Shown piece after piece: positions 44,565-55,811 of a stretch of DNA of 64,000 nucleotides. The stretch covers positions 70,106-134,105 of the forward strand of contig NSJX01000011.1 of the NCBI GenBank assembly GCA_002286715.1, in the 5' to 3' direction. Every line of letters begins with the position of its first letter. Positions within the stretch are counted from its first letter, which is position 1. The stretch is from Dentipellis sp. KUC8613. Its lineage: Eukaryota; Basidiomycota; Agaricomycetes; Russulales; Hericiaceae. A program made the position numbers and the translations under genes. Below the pieces are notes generated by a model that was not told where the DNA came from, made no database searches, and worked only from the letters and a program-made list of their open reading frames with translations.

Positions 44565-46160
44565 ATGTATGAGGCGCTATCCTTCTGTAAGTGTGCCACC
44601 AACGACCGCTAGTGTTCCTGCTACTCGAGTCGGCCTTGCAGTGTTTACGCGCGGCTAGCAACTTGATCCTTCTTACTCTCCGAGTCGATTGCAACCACAT
44701 TCAGTTAGCACGATTTCCCCGATCCTTTGTATATGTCTGCCGAACGCAGAGATCACCTGGTCCGTCATTTGCTATCCCCATTTTACCGCCCCAGCGAGGC
44801 AACATCCCGGCTTGATCTCATGCACTGACTATATCAGCGTGAATCTACGCAAAAGGCATTACGTCCGCTCACGGTTCGGCAGGCACTGTCTGTCAGCCAA
44901 GTTCACTCCACGGCAGATTTTATTCTAGATGACATTGTAGTGAACAAGGTGTGTTCAGGAATTCTGATTTTTGCGAGTTGCTGAATGCTTGTTCAGGTCA
45001 CATTAGTCGCTCATGTCGTAAACGTAGTGCTCGACGAGTCTGGGAAAACTCAGAAGTTCTTCTTGGAAGATGGAAGTGCTGGCCGCCTGGTGGCACAGCG
45101 CTGGCTCGACAGCACACATGAATTCTTCGAAGAAATACCGTACGTCATTCTCGATGTCAACGTTCATTATAGCATCTGCGCTCGGACTTACGTATTCGAG
45201 TATTCGTAGATCCAATTGCTATGTCCGCGTCGTCGGCGCCCTCGATCGCTTCAGAGATGTCAACTCATTGAAAATATACACGATGCGTCGGGTCACCGAC
45301 ATGCACGAACCATTTCACCATCTATTGGAAGCGATGATAGCAAGCCTATGGTACGAGAGAGGACCACCTGAGCCCGTAAATGTACGTCATACCAATGCGA
45401 CTATGCTTGCTGCTCAATCTCCTGGATTGCCTTTGCTAGCAATGTCCAGATCCAGGTACCCAGGGAAAGCCTCCCACTCCACCTCCCACTGCATCACAAC
45501 CGCCTGCCCCATCACCGTCCCCTACCCCATCTCGACCACCTACCCGATCGCAATCTCCTCCTCAATCTCCTCGAGCACCCGAACCGTCACGCGCTTCAGC
45601 CCCGTCACAATCACCCACTCCATCGCGACCTCCCGCTACAGTGAATCCACCTGCCCCGGCCCACACAGAGCAGGACTATACCCAGCCACAGGAATCTGAG
45701 TCTGCAGGTGCTCAGCCGAACCAAGTAGATGGAGATGGAGACGGCCTTTCCACCACCGACCAGTCGGAGGATAAGGACGAGTTCTACTCGGTCCCCCCTT
45801 CTCCCTCACCCTCTCCGGAGCCATCCCCTCGATCGGAACATGCATCTCCCCAGCTCTCAGCCCATTATCACTGGAGAGATCCTTACTCGGATCTGAGTAC
45901 TCTGCAACGAAGCATCATGCTCTCAATCCACAACAACACAATACCGTCAGAAAGATCTGGTGTTTCTCTCGATGTGATTGTTCGTGGATTAGCACACACC
46001 AGTGTCACATCAGGAGAAATTGGGTGAGACAGTTCAAACCAGTAGTTCATGACACCCTCATACTTAATATTCCGACAGCGAAGCAATCGAAGAACTTTTG
46101 GAAGCCGGGTTGATATACACATGCGATAGCGATGGAAATTATTTCAGGGTGATGGACTAA
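44565..46160 (+). CDS. second RPA2-like (RPA32) gene, diverged paralogue
   Basis: The OB-fold and winged-helix parts align by eye with RPA2 1.5-4 kb upstream. Shared landmarks are QKALRPLTVRQALSVSQVHS, VTLVAHVVNVVLDESGKTQKF, FLEDGSAGRLVAQRWLDST, CYVRVVGALDRFRDVNSLKIY and EPFHHLLEAMIASLWYERGP, with the winged helix LQRSIMLSIHNNTIP ... GLIYTCDSDGNYFRVMD. Between them is a linker of about 110 residues made largely of Pro, Ser, Thr and Arg, then acidic residues, much longer than in RPA2. The N-terminal polyglycine run is missing. The stop is at 46158-46160. The start at 44565 and the exons before about 44840 are guesses. It probably binds single-stranded DNA in an alternative RPA-type complex; Stn1 was considered, but the OB fold is plainly RPA2-like. 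Confidence 0.72.
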
Positions 46161-46244
46161 ACGAGGGAATTTTTTGGAACTAAATCGTAAGTGAGACATA
46201 TCTACCTGGTATCGTGGCTATGTATGATATACAACCGAGTATGA

Positions 46245-47342
46245 TCACTGAGTATTGGTTATACCACCCTGCTTGGTCTCTGCGTCGCCCACACGCGTGT
46301 AACGGAGAAATTGGAAAATGTTATCGGCAAGAATCCTGTGCATGGCTGAGGTCGGGTGAAGATGATCAAACCAAATATCTCCACCAGCTTTTCGGCCAGA
46401 ATCCGGTGCAAATCCACAGACAGAGGGATCGTCCAACACATGGGTGAATGTATCCCAAGCGGAAAATACCATCACAGTTGCGTCAGGATGCGAACTAACA
46501 AAGGCCTCCGCGCGGCGGTTTAAAGTCATGTTCCATATTTCATATATGGTCGGATGCTCCTGCATCGCGCCTGTTCTCATAGCTACAAAGAATTAGGTCC
46601 AGAATCCGGGGAATGCTGTGTTCGAAGCATGCGCTTACTAGCAGGTGAACGGTCGATCGGGGGAACATTGACGAACAAGAAGTTTCGTGCTTTCGACTCG
46701 TAGAGCTGTTCCTGAAACCCAAACAAGGTATCGATCAAGCCTTGGATTCCTTCTTCGGTGCCCACGTATCTAAAACTTGGTGTTTAGTGTTCTAAGAGTA
46801 CTGCGTTGTGAAGACAGCGTACGCGCAATCATTGATACCGACCCACGTTACTGTATGCAAACGTGCATATTAGAAAATGGAATGAATAAATATGAAGAGA
46901 TTGTTATGGTACTGAAAAGTGTGTCTGACGATGTCCAGGGACAAAATTCAGGCTTTTTGCCTAAATGCGGGATGAATTGTTGTATTGCTTGACGACGGAT
47001 GTCGAAGACCCGATCGCCTCCCCGAGCATAATCATAAATGAGAACGTCTGTGCGGTCCTTAAAGTAAGTTGCGATGAGATGGCCGACCCAATTAGGCTTG
47101 TCGGGTTCATTGTAGGTTTCACCAGGAAACGGCACACCCATCGGTTTGGCGATTGTCGGAAGTGGTGACAAACTATCATAGCCAACTGCACTGTACGAAT
47201 CGCCACTGTCGGGTTCAGGTAGTGGTCAGATAATCGAACGATAAAGGAAGGCATTACTTGAGGGTTGGAAAGGTGGCACCCACAAGATGACGAGATGCTT
47301 CGTTGCGTCGATGCCTCTCCAATGGGGGCCAATCAGACGCAT
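46245..47342 (-). CDS. GDSL/SGNH esterase, CE16-like
   Basis: Reverse-strand gene of five or so exons, ATG at 47342 (MRLIGPHWRGIDATKHLVI). An intron joins LVI to FGDSYSAVGYD, giving block I with the catalytic serine. Block II is in YARGGDRVFD, block III in TWVGINDCAY, and block V in IWFDHLHPTSAMH with the catalytic Asp and His. About 300 residues. The layout is that of fungal GDSL esterases and family 16 carbohydrate esterases (acetyl esterases on hemicellulose oligomers). The extracellular enzymes normally have a signal peptide, and none is visible here. Either an upstream exon is missing or the enzyme is intracellular. Confidence 0.8.
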
Positions 47343-47565
47343 GCTAGACATGAGTGCAAATGTAATAAGTAGTTCACAAAAGGAACCCTGGGTGGATGTG
47401 GTCAACAGTTGAGAGCAATTACTAGTATACGATCATTTCGTACTGTTGTCGGAGTTTAGATCGGCCACGGCTCGGCTACAGTGCTGCGTCCCGCTCGCTA
47501 GTACCGTACTAGCCTGACTCTACAATAACTACGTGCCAGCGAGCTTTACACACCTGTCATGCACA

Positions 47566-50500
47566 ATGGCTTCGTGGCTTCCGTCATGGCTTCAATTGCC
47601 GTCAATTGATATCTCTCTACCCTCTGCAATTCAACGTCGTTTTATCTCTTTCATCCTCAAGCGGTCTTTGGGACATTTCCTCAAGCCCGGACAGCTGGAT
47701 GTGCAGCAGATAGATTCTCAGATTGGTTCAGGTTATGTTCAAGTGCGAGATCTAGAACTAGACCACGATGTACGTTATCCTCTCTCTCTCCTATTGACCG
47801 ACTCAGACTTCATCAAAGGCTATCAATGCTCTGCTAATAGGGTTGCCGGTCACTCTCCACGATGGCTCCATATCTTCCGTTACCGCACGTATACCCTGGC
47901 CCAATCCATTGACAGCCAACATCGGATTATCCATTCAAAGCCTGCATCTGGTCTTTCACGTGGGCGGACATATCCAGGAAACGTCTGTAAACGACGCGGC
48001 CAACCTAGCTGACTCCGTCGTGAGCGTTGCGGAATCGTTCATGCATGACGAGCTGAGCCCAGGAGAAGAAGCAACACTCTTCGAATCCCTTCACCCCGAT
48101 CTAGCGAACTCCGCGACCCTGCATGAGACCGTTCCGGGGGCTCTTGACCCATTCCTGAGCACCGACGAGGAGTTCCATTCGGAGATGGACCCAGCCGGCG
48201 TGTCGATATTCGCAACGATGATCGAGCGTCTATTATCTCGCTTTGAGTTCGATGCTATAGATACAATGCTTACCTTGGTTCTGCCGGGTCGGTCTAGCCT
48301 CTCCGTCAAGTTGTCTGACATTCGGTATGGTCGACATGTCGAGGAGAGGGAGGAGCCCAGCAGACAGGATAGCGGTGCTTCTTCTGAAGTCAAGGGAGGC
48401 CTCGATGATGCACAGGGGGAGACTCGCACGCTCTCTCTCTCCGGCTTTGTGCTGACATATTCTGATCTACGTCCGGTAGGGCAGAGCAATGAAGATACTT
48501 GCAATCATCCTGCTTCTTCTCCTGACTCTTTCGAAGAAAGTCCCCCAATATTCCATTTTCATTCATCCCCCGCCCCTTCGCCGTCTTCGCCATACATGTC
48601 TGATTCAGACCTGGAGGACGGCGCAGACAACTTCATGTCTCAGTCACTAGTTTCATTGCCCCCTCGACCTGTCGTTCCACCACTATCTCCTGCAAGTACG
48701 GTGGGTGATAGCATGTACCAGAGCGCAATCTCCACCATCCCAGAAGTCTTCGAAGGTACCACTCCCGTTGAAGCTGCTTCGTCTGCACATTCAGAATCCA
48801 TAGATTCATCTGCCACTCAGACACCATCGAGGGAGAAGGTCTCATCCTCCTCCACTCCCGCATCGTACAAAACTTCAGATCATCAATCTGCAAGTCATAC
48901 AGATGTGCAATGCGAGACAATCATCTCTCTGGCTTCTGCGCCTGTAGTCATCCAGATGACAACCTCACTATTTGGACAGAGGCTTCCTGCATCCCCACCA
49001 CCGTCCCCTTCCGCTCTTCCCTCCTCCCTCCCTCCTCGAAACCGAGCCTCGCGAGATCTTGGTAAAGTCTGGATCCGTATGTCCCTCGGGATTCTAGCGT
49101 GTGCACTTCATGCACGACACGTACAGGACATAGGTGATATGGTTGATGCCTTGAACAGCTCAACACCTCCGTCTCGTTCACCGCCAACGAAGACGAAAGA
49201 CGGCCGTTCGGACTCTACTTCTCCTCCATTCTCTATGCTCAATCAACTAGAAACGAGCTTTAGCTGTGCCGCAGTTGTTGTCTTGTTGCTTCCGTCATCC
49301 AGAGGTGAAGAGGAAAGTTCTCGACAATTGGAGAAATTCTTCTCTTCTCCTCTGTCACTTCCAAGTATCTCGGGATCTTGTCTCCGAGTGCTAGTGGAAG
49401 GTATCACCTCATCTGTCTCCGTGATCACCCCGCCGACTACGGCCTCCTTAGCTACCGGCAAGACATCACACGACACACGCCCATCTGCGAAACTTTTACC
49501 AGCATCGACGACGACTTTGGTTGGCAGACTGTCCGTTGACGATCTCTCAATATTCGTGTTCGATATCTCAACCAATGACGTTATCCCTATCCTAATTTCG
49601 GACTCTGGTTTATCATCTCAGTATTCGAATGAGCACTGTCCGCCTCCAGCCTTGGTATCTTTGCCTCCCGAACGCCTCCGCCGGCCGACTACGCACGATC
49701 TTCCGCAACTTCCGTCCTTTATTACTCCCGATTGGACCAGACCAGATCGTGCAGCGGCGAAGAGCGCTTCTCCATCTGAATGGAGATTGCCGCCGTCTCA
49801 CCGGGGAGCACAAGGACATACTTCGGAGCTCCCATCTGCCTCATATACCCCTGGATCTCAACGTCAAGCTCAGGCCCTAGCCATCGAGGTTCGATTCTCA
49901 GCGAAGTCTGCCGACGGTCAATCTGACAGGACCCCGAGACCCGACGGTAATCAAGTCACTGTCGACATACTTCCTCTTCACATATTCTTGGATTTGGGGT
50001 TGCTGGCAAGTGATGACAGCCATGCCAACGAGATATTCAGCTATATAAACCTGCTTGCCAATCCTGCTAGTGGCCCCCCAAAGAATTTCAAGCCGGCGAT
50101 GCCTAACAGCCAACCTGCAGACTTGGGAGGAGATGAAGACCACAATGATGAAAGCAGTGACGAGCATACACCTCCCGCAACCCCTCAGGCGCGTCGTGCC
50201 ATGCGCGCCAGGGAGCAGGCGAAGCAAAGGGAAAGAGAGCGAAAGCGTCTTGAGAAGCTCGTGTTGGACGACCTGGACCTTTCTTTCGACTATCGCAAGG
50301 ACGATCTTCCTAAGCCGGCGACTTCATCTCGCGCGAAGAGTAAGGTAAGTCATCGCTATTTCAGCCGAAGAGTATTCGCTGATATGCACCATCCAGAAAT
50401 CTGCAAGGGAAGATGACAAGACTCGGTTCACGCTTCGGATTCCAATGGTCAGAATGCAAATTCGATGTCCACCGCCCATTGGGAAAGATCCCCGCTCGGG

Positions 50501-53500
50501 TGCCTTCATCTTGGACATACATTCCATAGCTTTGCACTCCCACTCGCCCGCGCAATCATTGCCACTTTCAACCCGCTTTGCTGATCAATCAGCTACCTCT
50601 GTTACTAGACAACCATCCCGCCCAAGCAATGAACAACACATCGTAACCGTCGAATGGCAACGGATTGTCCTGGCTTACTCGGGACCGGGGGACGCTCAAG
50701 CCGCTGCCTTTGTATCTCTGGGATGGCCCTCCAAGCACGGGACCACTGCGACACATAGTCCCGAACAGCGCGATGTACCATTTATCCAAGATCGGGTTGC
50801 CTCATTATCCCTCGTACGGACACGTGGTTCAAATCCCTCATCTGGCGCAAGGAACTCACCGATGCCACTCCCTGCGCTAGTTGTTGCCGTCGATGTTCCA
50901 TCCGTCCACGTCGAACTCACCAAGGTTATGTTCGACGGCCTGCAGTTCTGGGCTGATGATGTGTCACAATTTGCTGAACATTTTTCGAGATTCATGGCGA
51001 TGCAACGGAAGCCTCAGGAACAAGCTTCCAGGACAATGGATGCAAGGAATTTGGATGGACCTCAGAGTGCAAGTTCTGAAACTCTTGTCAAGTTAAACGT
51101 ATCTGAAGGTAAGACTGTTCGTATTATCGTTCTTTGATTCGGTTCTCAGTCATACATTCGTTCGCACAGCTTATCTACGAGTCATGCTGGCACAAGAGGA
51201 AGGCCCATCACCTAGTACTCGGCCACTCGACATTCTTGCTTCGAATATCGACGTCCTCCTGGAAGTTGCTCCAGAAGGCAAAGTGAGTCTGTATATCAAT
51301 CTGCTATACTACTTGATATTGAATTAGAGTACAGGATGAAACAATGCTAACATTGTCCGTCATGGATGCCAACATTATCAATTTTTATGGCTCTTCCGGC
51401 CAACTAGTCCTGTCATCGTTTGCGTCTGAAGGAACACTACTGCGCAGACCTCTTCTCAAGCTCGGGTTTAATTCATTGCTGGACCTCGAATCAAAGGGCA
51501 AGGAATCGCGTGTCAATGTGACCCTGTATGGGTTTCTCTTTGACTTTTATCCAGATCTAAGTTGGCTTGAAGCAGTCGGGCAGTTTGTCAAATCTCCTCC
51601 CGGTGTAGGTGTTATCGACCGCTCTGGGTCACCTCTAACTGACCATATGCCAGGCGTTCGAGTCCGTCGTTCCGAGCGAAAGAACGCGGATCGCTGTCAA
51701 GGTGAACGACGGCTCCGTTCGTCTGTTTGCGCCCACGCACGCAGGCGCGCTCGTCCTTCATATAGGCGATTTCCATTTCTCCACCGAAATTGCCGGCAGC
51801 TCGTCCGATTTGAAACTTCTGATATCTGCACCGTCTCTCGCGGTCTTGGTGACCGATGATAATACTGGACAGCGAGAGACTGACACGCCCACCATAAACG
51901 CACACAACGCGAGCCCTCTGTCGCTGTGGAAGGTAAGCACGCCCTTTGCTATACGTGACATTGTTGATTATATACCTTTCTAGAGCTGGAATTATGCTTT
52001 GTTTGCGGAGGTCAGCCAGCTGGGTCTGGCTATTCATCGGACATCGGAACCTGAGACTCATTCGGAGGTGTGTATCTCATGACTGCGCGACGTCCTGCTC
52101 ACTCCAACCCGTCTGAAGATCACTGTTGAAGATACGACTTTGTGCGTTCATCTGTGCGCTGATACAGGCACCGCACTGGGCGCTTTCTTGGGTGACTTCA
52201 CATCCGCGTTCAGCAAGCCCAATGATGATACGTCAGTTGTTTTATCGAGTTCTAAGTCACAATTCTAATTTGTTCACAGTGTCGCCCCATCCCCAACTAA
52301 AGTACCGGTGGCCATGATGACGGAGAGTCAGTCGTCGCATGAACTAATGGGTGAGCTGTTCCACTTTGCCTCCGAACTCGCTATCTGAACAAAACCAGCT
52401 TCAGTAGACGATCGAGCTTTTCAGCGTGTGCCTGAAGTGGGAGCTGCACCTGATCTCATCAACGACGACCTCCCTTCAAATCTGGAATATCTGGACGAAT
52501 CTTTCGGTGCTGCCGCGGGGCTACGTGATTTTGACGACGAGGTCTTCGACGACGAATTCCATGAGAGCGATGTGGGCGATCAAACGCCATCATCAGGAGA
52601 CCCTGGGGTCACCTCGAGAGTTGGTGGTGAAACAATCAAGCTGTTGCGCCCGGAGGGCATTGACCTCGTTGAAAAATATTTCGACAACCTGCCACCTATC
52701 TCGGAAGAAGCAGAGCAGTGCGCACACATACTACCATACGTTGATTTCCTAGCTAACTGCAGTTCTGAAGGCCCGGCGGAGTTCAATCTCGTGTCACCGT
52801 GACCAACAGCGAGGTGAAATTGTTCTTATACGAAGGGTATGATTGGTCAAGCACTCGCAAAACCATCGAGCATGAAACTAAGGAAATGAAGCGGCGTCTT
52901 GCAAGGATTCGTCAACTCGTAGCCAGCGGCCAAACCTACGACCCCAACGTGGACGAGACAAGTGTCCTTCTCTTCAATTCAGTGTATCTGGGCTTGGAGC
53001 AGGATTTGAGCGAGTTGGAACCCAGCGCAGCTATTGCTGCTATCGACGAAGAGCTCAACGACGACGACGAAGACCCGGCCAGTGAAAGCTCTTGGCAATC
53101 GCTGCGGCACCAATCTACTAGCAAGACACAGACACCATCACACCCAGCCCGTAGTACTCGCTCCCAGTCATTGGTCCGATCAAAAGGCCCCAGCATCGAA
53201 TTCAAGTTGATGGGACTCAACGCTGAATTCAGCCAATATCTCCCGGAGAACGAACTTGTGTCTCGTGTGTTTGCCACGGTGAAGGATGTTGAAATACTGG
53301 ATCACGTCAAGACATCAACGTGGCGCAAGTTTCTCACAGCTCTTTGGTCTGACTCTCATGGCAATGTGCGCGAAAGTGGATCCAACATGGTGCGTGTGGA
53401 ACTTCGCACTGTCCACCCAGTGCCAGGAAACACTGCAGAAGAGGCCCGGCTTCGTGTAAGTTACCACCTGCGTAATAATGTCTGGACCTGTGTTGAACAT

Positions 53501-54664
53501 TTCCATAGGCGAAATTACTGCCGCTGCGGCTTCACGTTGACCAAGATGCCCTGGATTTCCTGAAGAAATTCTTTAGTTTTAAGGATCCAACCGCAGCACC
53601 GCCCCAGGCCTCTGGATCTCCGAGCAACGAGACATATTTCCGTAAGCTCAAGTGTTTTCTTTCTGGCATTCCATGATCAACTCTTTCCCACAGAACAAGC
53701 TGAGGTATTCCCTGTGGGGCTCAAGCTCGACTACAAGCCTCGACGCGTGGACTACAGAGCATTGCGGGACGGAAAGACCATCGAGTTGATGAATTTCTTC
53801 CATTTCGATGGTGCAGAGATGACGCTCCGGCACATAACGTTGTTCGGGGTAAGCTTGTCAGGGTTCTCGCGATTTAGCTGCTATCTCACTCCTTCTAGGT
53901 CACCGGTTGGGCTCGATTCTTCGACCTCTTGAACGATTTGTGGACCCCAGACGTCAAAGCGACTCAGCTCGCGGAAGTCATTTCGGGCGTTGCGCCCATT
54001 CGTTCCATCGTCAACGTCGGTTCTGGTGTCGCAGATCTTGTATTGTTACCTATAGCACAGTACCGCAAGGATGGTCGTGTGGTTCGTGGCGTCCAAAAAG
54101 GCACAAAGGCCTTCGTCAAGACCACTGCTATGGAAGCCGTCAAGCTTGGAGCACGGCTGGCGACCGGAACACAGGTCATCCTCGAGCAAGCAGAAGATGT
54201 GCTCGGCACTCAATTCAATGAGTCCATCACAACAGAAACTGTGCAAGTTTTGTCGTCCGATGGGATGGACTTGGAAAGCAGCCAGGAATGGGACGGCCAG
54301 AGGAATGCAGGCGACCTCATTAGCAGATATGCTGAGCAACCTGGAGACGTCAAAGAAGGCATACAATCCGCCTACACAAGCTTGAAGCGAAACCTCAATT
54401 CCGCTGCTCAGACTATCTTAGCGGTACCGATGGAGGTGTACGAGCGATCCGGTAACGAGGTATGCTCACTTGCAAAGATGACAGATTGGCTTTTCTGACC
54501 GCTTCTAGGGACCCGTTCGAGCTGTTATCCGTGCAGTTCCTATTGCAGTCCTGAAACCAATGATTGGCGCTAGTGAAGCAGTCAGCAAGGCTCTCATGGG
54601 CATTCATAATTCCATGGACCCAGATGTCCGGCGAGAGAACGAGGAGAAATACAAGCATCGCTGA
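47566..54664 (+). CDS. ATG2: autophagy-related protein 2 (Atg2), lipid-transfer protein
   Basis: Bridge-like lipid-transfer protein that links the ER to the growing phagophore during autophagy. ATG at 47566 ([19 protein letters not shown]). About 2,100 residues in a dozen or more exons. The N-terminal chorein-type region includes [37 protein letters not shown] and the following [22 protein letters not shown] large disordered middle rich in Ser, Pro and Glu follows (48400-49100 and 49900-50350). The C-terminal ATG2_C region is clear: [58 protein letters not shown]. The end, [18 protein letters not shown], is close to that of other fungal Atg2 proteins. It converges with RLP24. Confidence 0.92.
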
Positions 54665-54877
54665 ATCCACTCACCCATAGAACAATTACGCACGATATCG
54701 TTCATGACCCCCACGATTCATGACTTCCAATACTGTATGAATACAGAGGCGGTGACATACATTTCATGTAAAATATCACATCGCAATGGATCATTAGCAC
54801 ATATCCGGGATACTTTTGAGGTCGTAAGGAGAGATATACAGTCTGCAAGGCCGCAAGCCAGGGTCGTGTCAAGGTGA

Positions 54878-55665
54878 TCAGTCGATATCCATACCCATCG
54901 AACGCCCCTCTCCGGTAACAAGAGCGCTTCTTGGCTTGGAGGGCACCTTGATCTTCTCTTTGACGTTCTCTCCGGCCGTAGCAGATATGGGCTGCAACAG
55001 TTTGACTGACTTGGCGTCTGCGGTCTTCTTGCGATGCGTACGAAGCTTCTCCCTGCTCGCAACCATCCTGTGTAATTGAAACGATGAGCATAGATCCGAG
55101 CAATAATATGACAAGTACGCACCTGTTCTTCCAGAATGCATGCTCCCGCTTTTTCTTGACTTCGGCAATCCGCTTCATCGCCTTCACTGTCGTCTGGATC
55201 AGTTCACGGTCGTAGCGCACAGGTACGTTGCGGCGCTTCTCGAAGTCAATGGTCGAGTCCTGAGAGGAGGGGGTCTTGAACTTAGTTCGCAAGAGCCGTC
55301 AGAGGACACAACGCACAATTGTCATCTCCTTCCCTGCGGCCTTCCTGAAGGCCTTAGTCCACCGGACCTTGCGAGGGTTTCGCTTCATCCTATAAACGCA
55401 CGCGATGAGGATAGTTTTTCCAAAGGTCCCAGCATGGAGCTTACTTGAAGTTCTTGTGACATCTACTCAAATGAGCAAGTACATGGGAGAGAATGTGTGT
55501 TATGCTCACTTTGAAGTGCAGAAGCGAAAGACTTTGGCATCATTTCGCACGAAAGCGGTTCCTGGACAGCACGATAAAGATAAAGAATGATAGGGTGTGA
55601 GTATAGAGCATACCATGGCCAGGATAAACGCTTTTTGAGCAGAAATAACACTTGTCGATACGCAT
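54878..55665 (-). CDS. RLP24: ribosome biogenesis protein Rlp24 (eL24-like)
   Basis: Nucleolar pre-60S factor that is later exchanged for ribosomal protein eL24 in the cytoplasm with the help of the AAA ATPase Drg1. ATG at 55665; exon 1 gives [18 protein letters not shown]. The next exons give [15 protein letters not shown] and KCHKNF-type sequence, completing the four-cysteine zinc ribbon. [22 protein letters not shown] and [21 protein letters not shown] are diagnostic for Rlp24 over eL24. The C-terminal extension ends SMGMDID. About 190-200 residues. The gene is head-to-head with SPT6, 146 bp apart. Confidence 0.92.
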
Positions 55666-55811
55666 GGTGGTGGAAGGTGTATTGCAGACGCCTGGCCTGG
55701 AGCACGGGGCGGTCGAGCGTGCTTGATGACTAAGCTGAAGACTGCAACTCCGCTTTGGTGCAGCTCATTCGTCCGCTCAACCAGCCGCCCACCCTTACTT
55801 TATCTGCTACC
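55666..55811. promoter_or_regulatory. bidirectional promoter, RLP24 / SPT6
   Basis: 146 bp separate the start codons of two essential, highly expressed genes on opposite strands. No specific binding site is certain. Confidence 0.5.

Noticed and set aside
44840..46160. Stn1 as the identity of the second RPA2-like gene
   Set aside because: OB-fold motifs such as FLEDGSAGRLVAQRW match RPA2 closely and only one C-terminal winged helix is present, whereas Stn1 has two.
50826..50836. GGTTCAAATCC, like a tRNA B box
   Set aside because: It lies inside the ATG2 coding region without an A box or cloverleaf around it.
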